A DNA stretch of 54,919 nt. Source: Ignavibacteriota bacterium. GTDB taxonomy: Bacteria; Bacteroidota; Ignavibacteria; UBA10030; SZUA-254. Positions 25,478 through 34,046 of this stretch are shown piece after piece. Made by a program: the position numbers and the translations under genes. The stretch's first letter is position 1, and each line of letters begins with the position of its first letter. The notes beneath the pieces are model-generated. The model had not been told where the DNA came from. It did no database searches and saw only the letters and a program-made list of their open reading frames with translations. The DNA is taken from contig JANYJZ010000026.1 of the NCBI GenBank assembly GCA_025358305.1, positions 1 through 54,919 on the forward strand. Reading direction: 5' to 3'.

Positions 25478-26992
25478 ATGAAACTCTCCTACGCAACCTC
25501 CCCCGTCCGATCGGCAAAGACCGACGCTCTCGTCATGTTCATCCCTCAGACAGCGGACGCACTCCGGAAGCAGCTCGCCCCCCTGCGCAAAGTCTTCGGC
25601 AAGCGGCTTGACACCTCGATCGCGCTGGAACGGTTCGAGGGAAAAGCGGCGCAGATCTTCACGCTCCACACGGAGAAGAAACTCGCATCGCCAAGGCTCT
25701 GCCTCGCAGGCCTCGGCAAGCCGTCGGCGATCACGCTTGAATCATACCGGCGCGCAGCAGCAGCAACTGCGAAACATGCCCGGTCACTCAAGCTCCGGCA
25801 CCTTACCTTCTGCCTCCCGGCAGGCGACGTCTCCCCCGAGGCCGTGTTCAGCGCTGGACAGCTCGTTGCGGCGATCGCTGAGGGTGCGGCGCTTGCGCTC
25901 TACAAGTACGATGCCTACATGACGGAGACCGAAGGCAAGAACTTCCGGCTGGGTGAGATCGTCCTCCTCGGCTCAAAAGGCGCACAGGAAAAGGCCTGCA
26001 AGGAGGCGCTTCGCCGGACACGCATCGTCTGCGAAGCGGTCTGCCTCGCCCGGGACCTTCAGAACGCGCCGGGCAACGCCATGTACCCCGAAACGCTCGC
26101 CGATTCGGCACGCGCGTCAGCGGCGAAGCACGGCTACCGGGCGTCCATCTGGGATAAGAAGCGCATCGAACAATCGGGCTTCGGCGGCCTTACGGCGGTG
26201 AGCGCCGGCAGCGCGCGACCCCCGCGGTTCATCATCCTTGAGCATAACGGCGCCCGCAAGGACCTGGACACGATCGTCCTCGTCGGGAAGGGCGTGACAT
26301 TCGATAGCGGCGGGATCTCCATCAAACCGGCTGCGGGCATGGCCGAGATGAAGATGGATATGTCCGGCGCCGCGGCCGTCATCGCGACGATGGAAGCGGC
26401 TGCACGTCTCGCCATTCCTGTTCACCTCGTCGGGCTCATCCCCTCGACCGAGAACATGCCGGGCTGCTCCGCGATGCGGCCGGGCGACATCATCACCCAC
26501 TACGGCGGGAAGACCTCCGAGGTCGATAACACGGACGCCGAAGGGCGTCTCATCCTCGCCGACACCCTCGCCTACGCGAAACAATTCAAACCCGATGCGG
26601 TGATCGATCTTGCCACGCTCACGGGTGCCTGCGTCGTCGCGCTCGGGGCACATGCGACCGGTATGATGGGAAACGATGAAGGACTCATGCGCCGGTTGAC
26701 CGATGCAGGTCTGGAGACATACGAACGCGTCTGGGAACTGCCGCTCTTCGAAGAATACGAGAAGCAGATCAAGAGCGACGTCGCCGACGTGAAGAACGTC
26801 GGGGGGCGCTGGGCAGGCGCGATCACCGCGGCCCTCTTCCTGAAGAAGTTCGTCGACAACTACAAATGGGTGCACCTTGACATTGCTGGGACCGCCATCC
26901 TCGAAGAGTCCCTCCCCTACGCGCCGAAGGGCGGATCGGGAGTGGGCGTACGCCTCCTTCTGCGGTTCCTCGAACAGTGGAAAACGGCCTAG
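25478..26992 (+). CDS. pepA: Cytosolic leucyl aminopeptidase (M17)
   Basis: A 504-residue M17 aminopeptidase. The C-terminal catalytic domain carries VGKGVTFDSGGISIKPA, MKMDMSGAAAV and the family signature NTDAEGRLILAD, which supply the two-zinc ligands; the N-terminal part has the usual macro-like fold sequence. It removes N-terminal residues in peptide turnover and may bind DNA as in E. coli. I chose ATG 25478 because the family begins there; an in-frame ATG at 25412 overlaps the previous gene. Neither has a clear ribosome site. Confidence 0.94.
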   Translation: MKLSYATSPVRSAKTDALVMFIPQTADALRKQLAPLRKVFGKRLDTSIALERFEGKAAQIFTLHTEKKLASPRLCLAGLGKPSAITLESYRRAAAATAKHARSLKLRHLTFCLPAGDVSPEAVFSAGQLVAAIAEGAALALYKYDAYMTETEGKNFRLGEIVLLGSKGAQEKACKEALRRTRIVCEAVCLARDLQNAPGNAMYPETLADSARASAAKHGYRASIWDKKRIEQSGFGGLTAVSAGSARPPRFIILEHNGARKDLDTIVLVGKGVTFDSGGISIKPAAGMAEMKMDMSGAAAVIATMEAAARLAIPVHLVGLIPSTENMPGCSAMRPGDIITHYGGKTSEVDNTDAEGRLILADTLAYAKQFKPDAVIDLATLTGACVVALGAHATGMMGNDEGLMRRLTDAGLETYERVWELPLFEEYEKQIKSDVADVKNVGGRWAGAITAALFLKKFVDNYKWVHLDIAGTAILEESLPYAPKGGSGVGVRLLLRFLEQWKTA

Positions 26993-27008
26993 CCATCTTT
27001 CGGTCCCC

Positions 27009-28376
27009 ATGAGGAATCCCTTCCGCATATGGCTGCCGGCGATCGCCGGCCGGGTAGCGCTCCTCGTGCTTCTCCTCGCGCCGGCATTGGTGCTCGGCCA
27101 GGGAAGGAGGAGCGAGGAGCTTCTCTACGACGCGGAAGCACCTTTTCGCTGCGAGGCCTGGAACGCCCCATCGACCGATACGGCAATGAGCCGGCTCGAC
27201 GTCCACCTCTGGGTCCAGCCTGGTCTCCTCATTTTCGTGCGGGTTCCCGGGGACACATCTGCGACGCCGTTCATCGGCAAGGCCGACATCTCCATTGAGG
27301 TCTTTGACAGCACGCATACTGCGCGCGCGCGGAAGTTCATCGAAAGCCGCATCTCTTCCTCGTCCACGGACAACCTCGCCGGGCATGCCAAAACGCTCGA
27401 GGAAAGTGCATCGTTCGATCTTCCGCCGGGAACGTACACGGTGACCGCGGAAGTGACCGACGTGGAGTCGCAGCGGCGAACCTCCAGGGAACAGCGCGTC
27501 ACGCTGCGATCGTACCGTCCGGGTCCGCTCCAGGCCTCCTCCCTCTTCTGGTGCGCCGACTCGGCCAGGACCGGACCGACCGACGGAGCCGTGCGCTTCC
27601 TCGGGAGCGTCCTTCCGCTTGGCCAGACAGCCCGGGGTTACGTTGCAAGCTCGGGCGTCGTGCCTGGCGAATCCCTCCACGTCGTTCTGCGCATCCTACG
27701 ATCGATCAAGGACGTCAAGACGGTCGTTCTGCAGGACTCCTTCTGGACGCGCGGGGCGGCGGGCGTGGTCCCGTCAGCGGACACCGTCGCGGGGTGCCGG
27801 TACTATCCGGCCGGCCGGCTGAACGCCGGCATCGTGACGATCGCCGTCCCCTTCGCGGCCGACACATTGCCGCAGGGACCCTACAGCGCAGAGCTCGTCG
27901 TCGTCGAGGGGGGCAGGTCCGCCACGGTACGCCAGGACTTCGCTGTCCAGTGGGCCGGCATGCCCCGGACGCTCGCATCCCTCCCTCGCGCCGTTCAGGC
28001 GCTCCAGTACCTCCTGTCGAAGGAAGAGTACGCGACCTTACACGGCCAGGATGCGGCCGCCCAGCGCCGTTCGTTCGAGGCATTTTGGCGGAAGAAGAAT
28101 CCGACGCCGAAGAGCGCGTTCAATCCCTACATGGAGGAGTATTACCGCCGCGCCGACATCGCTGCGCAGGACTTCGCCACGATCCGAAATCCTAACGGCA
28201 TCACGACGGACCGCGGGAAGGTCCTCATCCTCTACGGCCAGCCCGCATCGAAAGAGCGGGTGCTCGCGACGTCGTCCGCGCCGCGCGAGGTATGGAACTA
28301 TCCCGCGCTCAACCGTTCGCTCATCTTCGTCGATGAGAAACGGACCGGCGACTACACTCTTCTCACGGAACAATAA
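27009..28376 (+). CDS. Secreted GWxTD domain protein
   Basis: A 455-residue protein with a signal peptide (hydrophobic 8-28, VALLVLLLAPALVLGQG). The C-terminal third from about residue 340 (EYATLHGQDAAAQRRSFEAFW, YYRRADIAAQDF, then DRGKVLILYGQPA) is the GWxTD domain, found almost only in FCB-group and related bacteria. The central part is beta-rich. Role unknown; often near outer-membrane or secretion genes. Here the pdxA start is 3 bp after its stop. Confidence 0.85.
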   Translation: MRNPFRIWLPAIAGRVALLVLLLAPALVLGQGRRSEELLYDAEAPFRCEAWNAPSTDTAMSRLDVHLWVQPGLLIFVRVPGDTSATPFIGKADISIEVFDSTHTARARKFIESRISSSSTDNLAGHAKTLEESASFDLPPGTYTVTAEVTDVESQRRTSREQRVTLRSYRPGPLQASSLFWCADSARTGPTDGAVRFLGSVLPLGQTARGYVASSGVVPGESLHVVLRILRSIKDVKTVVLQDSFWTRGAAGVVPSADTVAGCRYYPAGRLNAGIVTIAVPFAADTLPQGPYSAELVVVEGGRSATVRQDFAVQWAGMPRTLASLPRAVQALQYLLSKEEYATLHGQDAAAQRRSFEAFWRKKNPTPKSAFNPYMEEYYRRADIAAQDFATIRNPNGITTDRGKVLILYGQPASKERVLATSSAPREVWNYPALNRSLIFVDEKRTGDYTLLTEQ

Positions 28377-28379
28377 CCG

Positions 28380-29420
28380 ATGGCATCCAAGCGACCACTC
28401 CGACGCAAGCCGGTCATCGCCATCACGATGGGCGATTTCAACGGCACAGGGCCGGAGATCATACTGAAAAGCCTTCGATCCCCATCGGTGCACTCCGTCT
28501 GTACGCCGTTCGTCGTGGGATCCATCGATGTGTTCGATCATTATGCCCGCAAACTCGGAGTGAAGCTGACGCTCCGGGAATCCGCCGGGCTGCCTGCCGT
28601 GCCCGGCACGCATGTCACCGTCGTGCCCATCGAGCCGTTCCGGTCGCCGCGGATCAACCCCGGCCGGCTCTCACAAGAATCAGGGCGGTACAGCGTGCTC
28701 GCCATCGAGGAGGCGGTTCGGCTCTGGCGCGCGGGGTTCGCCGACGCCGTCGTCACGGCACCCGTCTCGAAGGAGGCGATGCACCTCGCCGGGTTCAAGG
28801 TCCCGGGACAGACCGAGATGCTGCTGGCCCTCTCCGGAGGAACGAGGGTGGCGATGATGCTCGTCGCCGGAACGTTCCGGGTCGGGCTCGCGACCGTCCA
28901 CTATCCGCTGAAGGATGTCTCTCGCCGCCTCACTGAGAACGTGCTCCTTGAGAAACTCGCCATCGTGGACAGCGCACTGCGGACGGACTTCGCGATCCCC
29001 AGCCCAAGGATCGCGGTGCTGGGACTCAATCCCCATGCGGGCGAACACGGCATCCTCGGGAAGGAAGAACAGCGAGTCATCATCCCCGCATTGAAACGCG
29101 CCCGATCCCGGCGGATGCGCGTCGAGGGGCCATTTCCGGCGGACGCCTTCTTCGGGATGCAGCTCTTCCGGCAGTACGACGCCGTACTGGCGATGTACCA
29201 CGACCAAGGCCTCATCCCGCTGAAGATGCAGGGATTTCATATTGGCGTCAACGTCTCGGCGGGCCTCCCGATCGTCCGGACATCGCCGGACCATGGCACT
29301 GCATTCGACATCGCCGGCGCAGGGAGCGCCGATCCGTCAAGCATGATCGAGGCGATCAAGCTCGCCTCGTCGATCGTCCTCCACCGCAGAGCGGCCGGGG
29401 CGAAGAACGCTCATCGTTGA
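28380..29420 (+). CDS. pdxA: 4-hydroxythreonine-4-phosphate dehydrogenase
   Basis: A 346-residue PdxA, which oxidises 4-phosphohydroxy-L-threonine with NAD in the DXP-dependent pyridoxal phosphate pathway. Visible marks: ITMGDFNGTGPEI at the N terminus, TAPVSKEAMHLAGF, GHTE-like PGQTEMLL, GLNPHAGEHGILGKEE and MYHDQGLIPLKMQGF, which carry the metal-binding histidines, and TSPDHGTAFDIAG. The usual GHTE is changed to GQTE (one position), leaving other metal ligands intact; worth noting. ftsE follows 15 bp later. Confidence 0.94.
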   Translation: MASKRPLRRKPVIAITMGDFNGTGPEIILKSLRSPSVHSVCTPFVVGSIDVFDHYARKLGVKLTLRESAGLPAVPGTHVTVVPIEPFRSPRINPGRLSQESGRYSVLAIEEAVRLWRAGFADAVVTAPVSKEAMHLAGFKVPGQTEMLLALSGGTRVAMMLVAGTFRVGLATVHYPLKDVSRRLTENVLLEKLAIVDSALRTDFAIPSPRIAVLGLNPHAGEHGILGKEEQRVIIPALKRARSRRMRVEGPFPADAFFGMQLFRQYDAVLAMYHDQGLIPLKMQGFHIGVNVSAGLPIVRTSPDHGTAFDIAGAGSADPSSMIEAIKLASSIVLHRRAAGAKNAHR

Positions 29421-29435
29421 ATTGACACCTGACCC

Positions 29436-30104
29436 ATGATCAACTTCTCGCACGTCAGCGTCTCCTTCCGAGGACAGCCCGTCCTGGCGGACGTCTCGTT
29501 CCACGTGAACCCTGGCGAATTTGTCTCGCTCGTGGGGGAAACCGCGGCCGGAAAGACGACCATATTGCGTCTCATGTACTTCGACCTCAGGCCCGATCAG
29601 GGCGAGGTCAGCGTCGGGACCTATACCTCCTCCCTCTTCCGCAAGAAGGACGTCCATCTCCTTCGCCGGACCCTCGGCATCGTCTTTCAGGATTTCAGGC
29701 TCCTGGAGGACCGCACCGTCTACGAGAATGTGGCGTTCGCCCTCGAGGTGACCGGCGCCCCACCGTCGGAGATCGGACAGCGCGTCCTCCGGGTCATCTC
29801 CGATGTCGGATTGAGCCATAAGCGGAACAATATGCCGAATGAACTCTCCGGCGGCGAGCTCCAGCGCGTCGTCATCGCCCGCGCACTCGTGAACAGTCCA
29901 AAGGTCCTCTTGGCCGACGAGCCGACGGGCAATCTCGATCCCGCCACATCCATGGAGATCCTTCAGCTCCTGAAGGCCATCAACGGCAGCGGCACGGCGA
30001 TCGTGCTGGCGTCACATAATTATGATCTCGTGAGAAGGTCGGAAAGCCGGATCTTGAAGCTGGCGGACGGATCGATCGCGGAGATCGACCCGCAGCAGCT
30101 GTAG
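29436..30104 (+). CDS. ftsE: Cell-division ABC transporter ATPase FtsE
   Basis: A 222-residue ABC ATPase. Walker A is GETAAGKT (residues 34-41), the Q-loop IVFQDFRLLEDRTVYENVAFAL is typical of FtsE, the signature is LSGGELQRV and Walker B is VLLADEPTGNLDP. FtsE with the membrane protein FtsX controls peptidoglycan hydrolases during division. FtsX is not adjacent: the next gene converges from the other strand 8 bp away. Either ftsX is elsewhere or this is an FtsE-like ATPase with another partner. Confidence 0.85.
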   Translation: MINFSHVSVSFRGQPVLADVSFHVNPGEFVSLVGETAAGKTTILRLMYFDLRPDQGEVSVGTYTSSLFRKKDVHLLRRTLGIVFQDFRLLEDRTVYENVAFALEVTGAPPSEIGQRVLRVISDVGLSHKRNNMPNELSGGELQRVVIARALVNSPKVLLADEPTGNLDPATSMEILQLLKAINGSGTAIVLASHNYDLVRRSESRILKLADGSIAEIDPQQL

Positions 30105-30112
30105 TCGGAAGG

Positions 30113-30367
30113 TTACTTCGAGGAGACCGATTCGACGCGCCGGACTTCTGGCGCGGCCTTGAGGATGGCGCGTTCCAGTCCTGCCCGAAGCGTCATCCGC
30201 GACATCGGACACACCACGCACGTTCCCTGGAACATGAGTTCGACGATCCCGTCGTCGGTCACGCGCAAGAGTTCCACGTCACCTCCGTCCGCCTGCAGAT
30301 AGGGCCTGCATGATGCAAGGGCGCGTTCAACGCGGTCCCGGACGGTCGTTTTTTGCGTATCGGTCAT
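30113..30367 (-). CDS. NifU-like C-terminal domain protein (Fe-S scaffold)
   Basis: An 84-residue protein that is only a NifU C-terminal domain. The cluster-binding CxxC is in FQGTCVVCPMS, preceded by RPYLQADGGDVELL. It would carry or pass on Fe-S clusters. I chose ATG 30367 with a GAGGA site; another in-frame ATG at 30379 overlaps the apbC stop (ATGA). It follows apbC/mrp on the same strand, an Fe-S protein that also carries clusters, so the pair makes sense. Confidence 0.9.
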   Translation of the reverse strand: MTDTQKTTVRDRVERALASCRPYLQADGGDVELLRVTDDGIVELMFQGTCVVCPMSRMTLRAGLERAILKAAPEVRRVESVSSK

Positions 30368-30375
30368 GTCGATCC

Positions 30376-31467
30376 TCATCCGTGCAGATTGATCTCAATG
30401 GCAGGCTTGCCGCCGGCGTACTGCCGGATGCTCACTTGCGCCGCCATGTTGCGCGCGATCTGGCGGATCGTCGCCGACTGCGCCGCCGCGGGCTCCATGA
30501 CGACGATCGGCATTCCCTTATCCCCGCCGATCCGTATCGGCGTGTAGATGGGGATGCCGCCGAGATACGGTGTCCCGAGCGTCGCAGCTTCTCTCTCTCC
30601 CCCGCCTGTGGCGAAGATATCCTCCCGGTGGCCGCAGTTGCCACAGATATGGTAGCTCATGTTCTCGATGATGCCGAGGATGGGCACGTTCACCTTCTCG
30701 AACATCCGGTAGGCCTTCCGCGCGTCCGCGAGCGAGATATCCTGCGGCGTCGTCACGATGACCGCGCCGGTGAGCGGGATGCTCTGGACAAGCGTGAGGT
30801 GGATGTCCCCCGTGCCCGGCGGGAGGTCGAAAATGAGGTAATCAAGCTCGTCCCAGGCCACGTCCGACATGAACTGTTTGATCGCGCCGCTCGCCATGGG
30901 TCCGCGCCAGATCACCGCCTGATTCGGGTCCACGAGGAAGCCGATCGACATGACCCTGACGCCGTGCGCAAGGAGCGGGATGATCTTCTGGTTCTGCATC
31001 TGCGGGCGCTCATTGATCCCCATCATGAGGGGGATGCTTGGACCGTAGATGTCCGCATCGATAAGGCCCACCTTCGCCCCGTCAAGGGCGAGCGACACGG
31101 CGAGATTGACCGCCACGGTCGATTTGCCGACCCCTCCCTTGCCGCTGGCGACCGCGATGGTATTTTTCACTCCGGGGAGGAGCACCGCAGGCTGCGCCTT
31201 CGGGGTCTCGCGGACGTTGGCGGTCATGGAGACCTCCACGTCGGTGACGCCGTCGATGGAGTTCCGGACAGCGTCCGCCGCGGCCTGCTTCAGTTCGTCC
31301 TTCACGGGACACGACGGGGTCGTGAGTTCCACCGTGAAGCTCACGGCGCCTTTTGCGATGACGAGGTTCTTCACAAAGTTCAGCGAGACGATGTCGCGGT
31401 GGAGGTCCGGGTCCTTGACGGCGCGGAGCGCTTCGAGCACATTGGCTTCGTTCAGGGGCTTCTTCAT
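30376..31467 (-). CDS. apbC: Fe-S cluster carrier ATPase ApbC/Mrp
   Basis: A 363-residue Mrp/NBP35-family P-loop protein. An N-terminal MIP18 domain (ALRAVKDPDLHRDIVSLNFV, TPSCPVKDEL) is followed by the deviant Walker A VASGKGGVGKSTV, the DADIYGPSIP loop, DYLIFDLPPGTGD and the cluster-binding CGNCG pair. It loads 4Fe-4S clusters on target enzymes. The frame stays open upstream, but ATG 31467 starts the MIP18 domain and clears kbl. It is followed by the NifU-like gene. Confidence 0.94.
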   Translation of the reverse strand: MKKPLNEANVLEALRAVKDPDLHRDIVSLNFVKNLVIAKGAVSFTVELTTPSCPVKDELKQAAADAVRNSIDGVTDVEVSMTANVRETPKAQPAVLLPGVKNTIAVASGKGGVGKSTVAVNLAVSLALDGAKVGLIDADIYGPSIPLMMGINERPQMQNQKIIPLLAHGVRVMSIGFLVDPNQAVIWRGPMASGAIKQFMSDVAWDELDYLIFDLPPGTGDIHLTLVQSIPLTGAVIVTTPQDISLADARKAYRMFEKVNVPILGIIENMSYHICGNCGHREDIFATGGGEREAATLGTPYLGGIPIYTPIRIGGDKGMPIVVMEPAAAQSATIRQIARNMAAQVSIRQYAGGKPAIEINLHG

Positions 31468-31535
31468 GGAGCGGCGTATTCTCTGTATTGTGGGACGAAT
31501 GAGTTGCGACGGCACGTACGGGCCGCCGGTCGAAG

Positions 31536-32756
31536 CTAGATCACCTTCATCTTCTTCCCGACGCGCGCGAACGCGTCGAGCGCGCGGTCCAGGTCCTTCC
31601 TCGTATGCGCCGCGGAGACCTGCGCGCGGAGCCGAGCCTCGCCTTTTGGAACGACCGGGAACCAGAGGCCTTTGACGTACACGCCGGCCTTCAGGAGCCG
31701 GGCGCTCATAGCCTGCGCGGTCGCCGCCTCTCCGAGCATGACGGGAACGATCGGGTGCTCGCCTTCGAGGATCGTGAAACCGAGCGCCTTGATCTCCCGG
31801 CGGAAGTAGGCGGTATTGTCGTGGAGTCTCGTGACAATCGTGCGATCCTTCATGAGGATGTCGAACGCCGCAGAGGCGCCGAAGACGATCGACGGTGGAA
31901 GCGAGTTCGAGAACGTGTACGGCCGGGACTTCTGCCGCAGGTATGCGATGAGGTCCTTCTTGCCGCTGATGTAGCCGCCCGCGGCTCCGCCGATCGCCTT
32001 GCCGAGCGTCCCGGTGAGAATGTCGATCTTGCCGAGCGTTCCGGTCGCCTCCGGCGTGCCGCGTCCAGAGCGACCACACACGCCGATGGCGTGCGAGTCG
32101 TCAGCGAACACGAGGGCGCCATAGCGCCGGGCGAGCGCCACGATGGCTTCGAGGGGGGCAAGGTCGCCTTCCATGCTGAAGACACCGTCGGTGACGATGA
32201 TGCGGAACCTGTACCCTTTTCCCTTGTCTTCCTCCAGCTGGCGCTCGAGATCGTTCATGTCGGCGTGCTGGTAGATCTTCTTGTCGACCGCATCGGCCTT
32301 GCAGAGGCGCTGGCCGTCGATGATGCTCGCATGGTTGAGCCTGTCGCTGTAGAGAACGTCCTTGTACTGCTCCATCCCGAACTTCTCGTTCACCAGGGAG
32401 GCGAAGAAGCCCTCGTTCGCCGCGAAGCAGGAGGAAAAGAGAATGGTATCCTCGCACCCGACGAACTTCGAGATCTTCTTCTCGAGCTCCAGATGGATGT
32501 CCTGCGTCCCGCAGAGGAATCTCACCGAGGCGACCCCGTAGCCGTACCGCCGTATCCCATCGATCGCGGCCTTCTTGATCGCACTATGGTTGGAGAGCCC
32601 GAGGTAATTGTTCGAGGCGAGCATGACGACGTCCTTCCCGCCGACCGTCACGACGCCCCCCTGCGGCCCTTCGACCGCGGTCTCATACTTAAACGTCTGT
32701 GATTCCTTCAAACGGGCGAGTTCACGCCCGACGAGTTCCAGCATCATGTCAGCCAT
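31536..32756 (-). CDS. kbl: Glycine C-acetyltransferase (2-amino-3-ketobutyrate CoA ligase)
   Basis: A 406-residue PLP enzyme of the alpha-oxoamine synthase family. The PLP Lys lies in [15 protein letters not shown], preceded by [15 protein letters not shown] and [11 protein letters not shown]. It splits 2-amino-3-oxobutyrate with CoA into glycine and acetyl-CoA. BioF and related enzymes share these motifs, but the threonine dehydrogenase-like gene 35 bp upstream fixes the kbl reading. Confidence 0.92.
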   Translation of the reverse strand: MADMMLELVGRELARLKESQTFKYETAVEGPQGGVVTVGGKDVVMLASNNYLGLSNHSAIKKAAIDGIRRYGYGVASVRFLCGTQDIHLELEKKISKFVGCEDTILFSSCFAANEGFFASLVNEKFGMEQYKDVLYSDRLNHASIIDGQRLCKADAVDKKIYQHADMNDLERQLEEDKGKGYRFRIIVTDGVFSMEGDLAPLEAIVALARRYGALVFADDSHAIGVCGRSGRGTPEATGTLGKIDILTGTLGKAIGGAAGGYISGKKDLIAYLRQKSRPYTFSNSLPPSIVFGASAAFDILMKDRTIVTRLHDNTAYFRREIKALGFTILEGEHPIVPVMLGEAATAQAMSARLLKAGVYVKGLWFPVVPKGEARLRAQVSAAHTRKDLDRALDAFARVGKKMKVI

Positions 32757-32791
32757 GGTGGTGCTCCTGTGTGCTCATTGTGTGGTCGGCC

Positions 32792-34021
32792 TTACGGACG
32801 TAAGAGGACCTTCAGCGCATCGCCGTTGGCGATGGCCTGGAATCCCTTTTCGAACTCCTGCAGCGGGAACTCGTGCGTCACGAACCCCGACCGGACGAAG
32901 CGCTTCGCCAGACCGCCTTTGAGGAGCGCCGTCATCATATCCCACGTGGACCACATCCGGCGTCCGATGACGCCGTGGATCGTCACGCCGGGGAAAATGA
33001 TGTTCTTCGAGAAGTCGATGGGCATCGTGCCGCTGGTGAGTCCGAGGAGCGCAAGCTCTCCGCCCATGCGGAGGACCTTGAATGCGTCCTCGTATGCATA
33101 ATAGCTTCCCGACATCTCCAGGACGGCGTCGACGCCCGCCCCGTGGTTGAGCTTCTTGGCTGTGCGGTAGAACTCCTCTTTCTCCTGTGCAACTGAGACG
33201 TCGAAGCACTCATTCGCCCCGAGGAGCCGTGCCATGCGGAACCGGCGCTGCTCGAGCTTTTCGTGCGTGTTCTCGCCGTGCGAGGCGTCCGTCACGAGGA
33301 TCGTCTTTGCGCCGGCGCTCTTTGCGATGGCGACCGCCATCAGTCCGATGACGCCCGCGCCGAGGACCGCGACATGCTTGCCGCGGATCGTGGAGAGCGA
33401 CTGGACCGTGTGCGTCGCATTCCCGATCGCATCCATGAACGCGACGATTTCCTCAGGGATCTCGCCGTTGGCGAAGAGGAGGACATTGTCCGACGGCAGC
33501 ACGACATATTCCGCGAACGCTCCGTCCCCGTGGAGACCGCGGATGACCGTGTTCGTACAGACGTGGTATTCGCCGAGTTTGCACTGCGCGCAGGTGTGGC
33601 AGACGATGTGCATCTCCGCTGTGGCGATGCAGCGCTCTTCGATGAACCGGAGGAGCCCCTTGTCCCGGGCGATCGCAGCGGGCGTGCGGTGTCCGACGAA
33701 CTTCCGGATGGCGGGAAACTCCTTCGCCTTACCATCGAGGAGCGTGGCGAGCCGGAGCTTGGCCTTCGGCCCGGCGTCAACGATCCGGCCGCAGAACTCG
33801 TGGCCGATCGTGACGTTGGAGGCGCGGAGCGAGGCCATGTTCTGCTTCAGTGAGTCCTTGGACTGATAGATCCCGACGTCCGTGCCGCAGATGCCGCCGG
33901 CGACGACCCTGATGAGGACGTCTCCCGGCGACCGGAGCTCCGGTTGCGGTTTCTCGAGTAACTGGAGGCCCTTGGGCCATGCCTTATATGATTCAGGTTT
34001 GGATTTTGTGATCGCGTTCAT
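32792..34021 (-). CDS. tdh: L-threonine 3-dehydrogenase-like zinc alcohol dehydrogenase
   Basis: A 409-residue medium-chain dehydrogenase; E. coli Tdh has 341. Catalytic zinc ligands C45 (GGICGTDV), H74 and E75 (IGHEF) are present; the structural zinc set is C141, C144, C147 and C155. A segment of about 40 residues (89-130) between them is an insertion relative to E. coli Tdh. The NAD fold has LGAGVIGLMAVAIAKSAGAK. It oxidises threonine to 2-amino-3-oxobutyrate, which the next gene, kbl, cleaves. The pairing supports the substrate; the insertion is unexplained. Confidence 0.85.
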   Translation of the reverse strand: MNAITKSKPESYKAWPKGLQLLEKPQPELRSPGDVLIRVVAGGICGTDVGIYQSKDSLKQNMASLRASNVTIGHEFCGRIVDAGPKAKLRLATLLDGKAKEFPAIRKFVGHRTPAAIARDKGLLRFIEERCIATAEMHIVCHTCAQCKLGEYHVCTNTVIRGLHGDGAFAEYVVLPSDNVLLFANGEIPEEIVAFMDAIGNATHTVQSLSTIRGKHVAVLGAGVIGLMAVAIAKSAGAKTILVTDASHGENTHEKLEQRRFRMARLLGANECFDVSVAQEKEEFYRTAKKLNHGAGVDAVLEMSGSYYAYEDAFKVLRMGGELALLGLTSGTMPIDFSKNIIFPGVTIHGVIGRRMWSTWDMMTALLKGGLAKRFVRSGFVTHEFPLQEFEKGFQAIANGDALKVLLRP

Positions 34022-34046
34022 GGGGATGGTCGTCGTTGTGTAGGGG

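Noticed and set aside
31468-32079. N-terminal extension of apbC
   Set aside because: It is an antiparallel-frame shadow within kbl; the MIP18 domain starts at 31467.
31536-32756. 8-amino-7-oxononanoate synthase (bioF) linked to bioY
   Set aside because: Motifs are shared by the family, but the adjacent threonine dehydrogenase-like gene favours kbl; bioY is 24 kb away.
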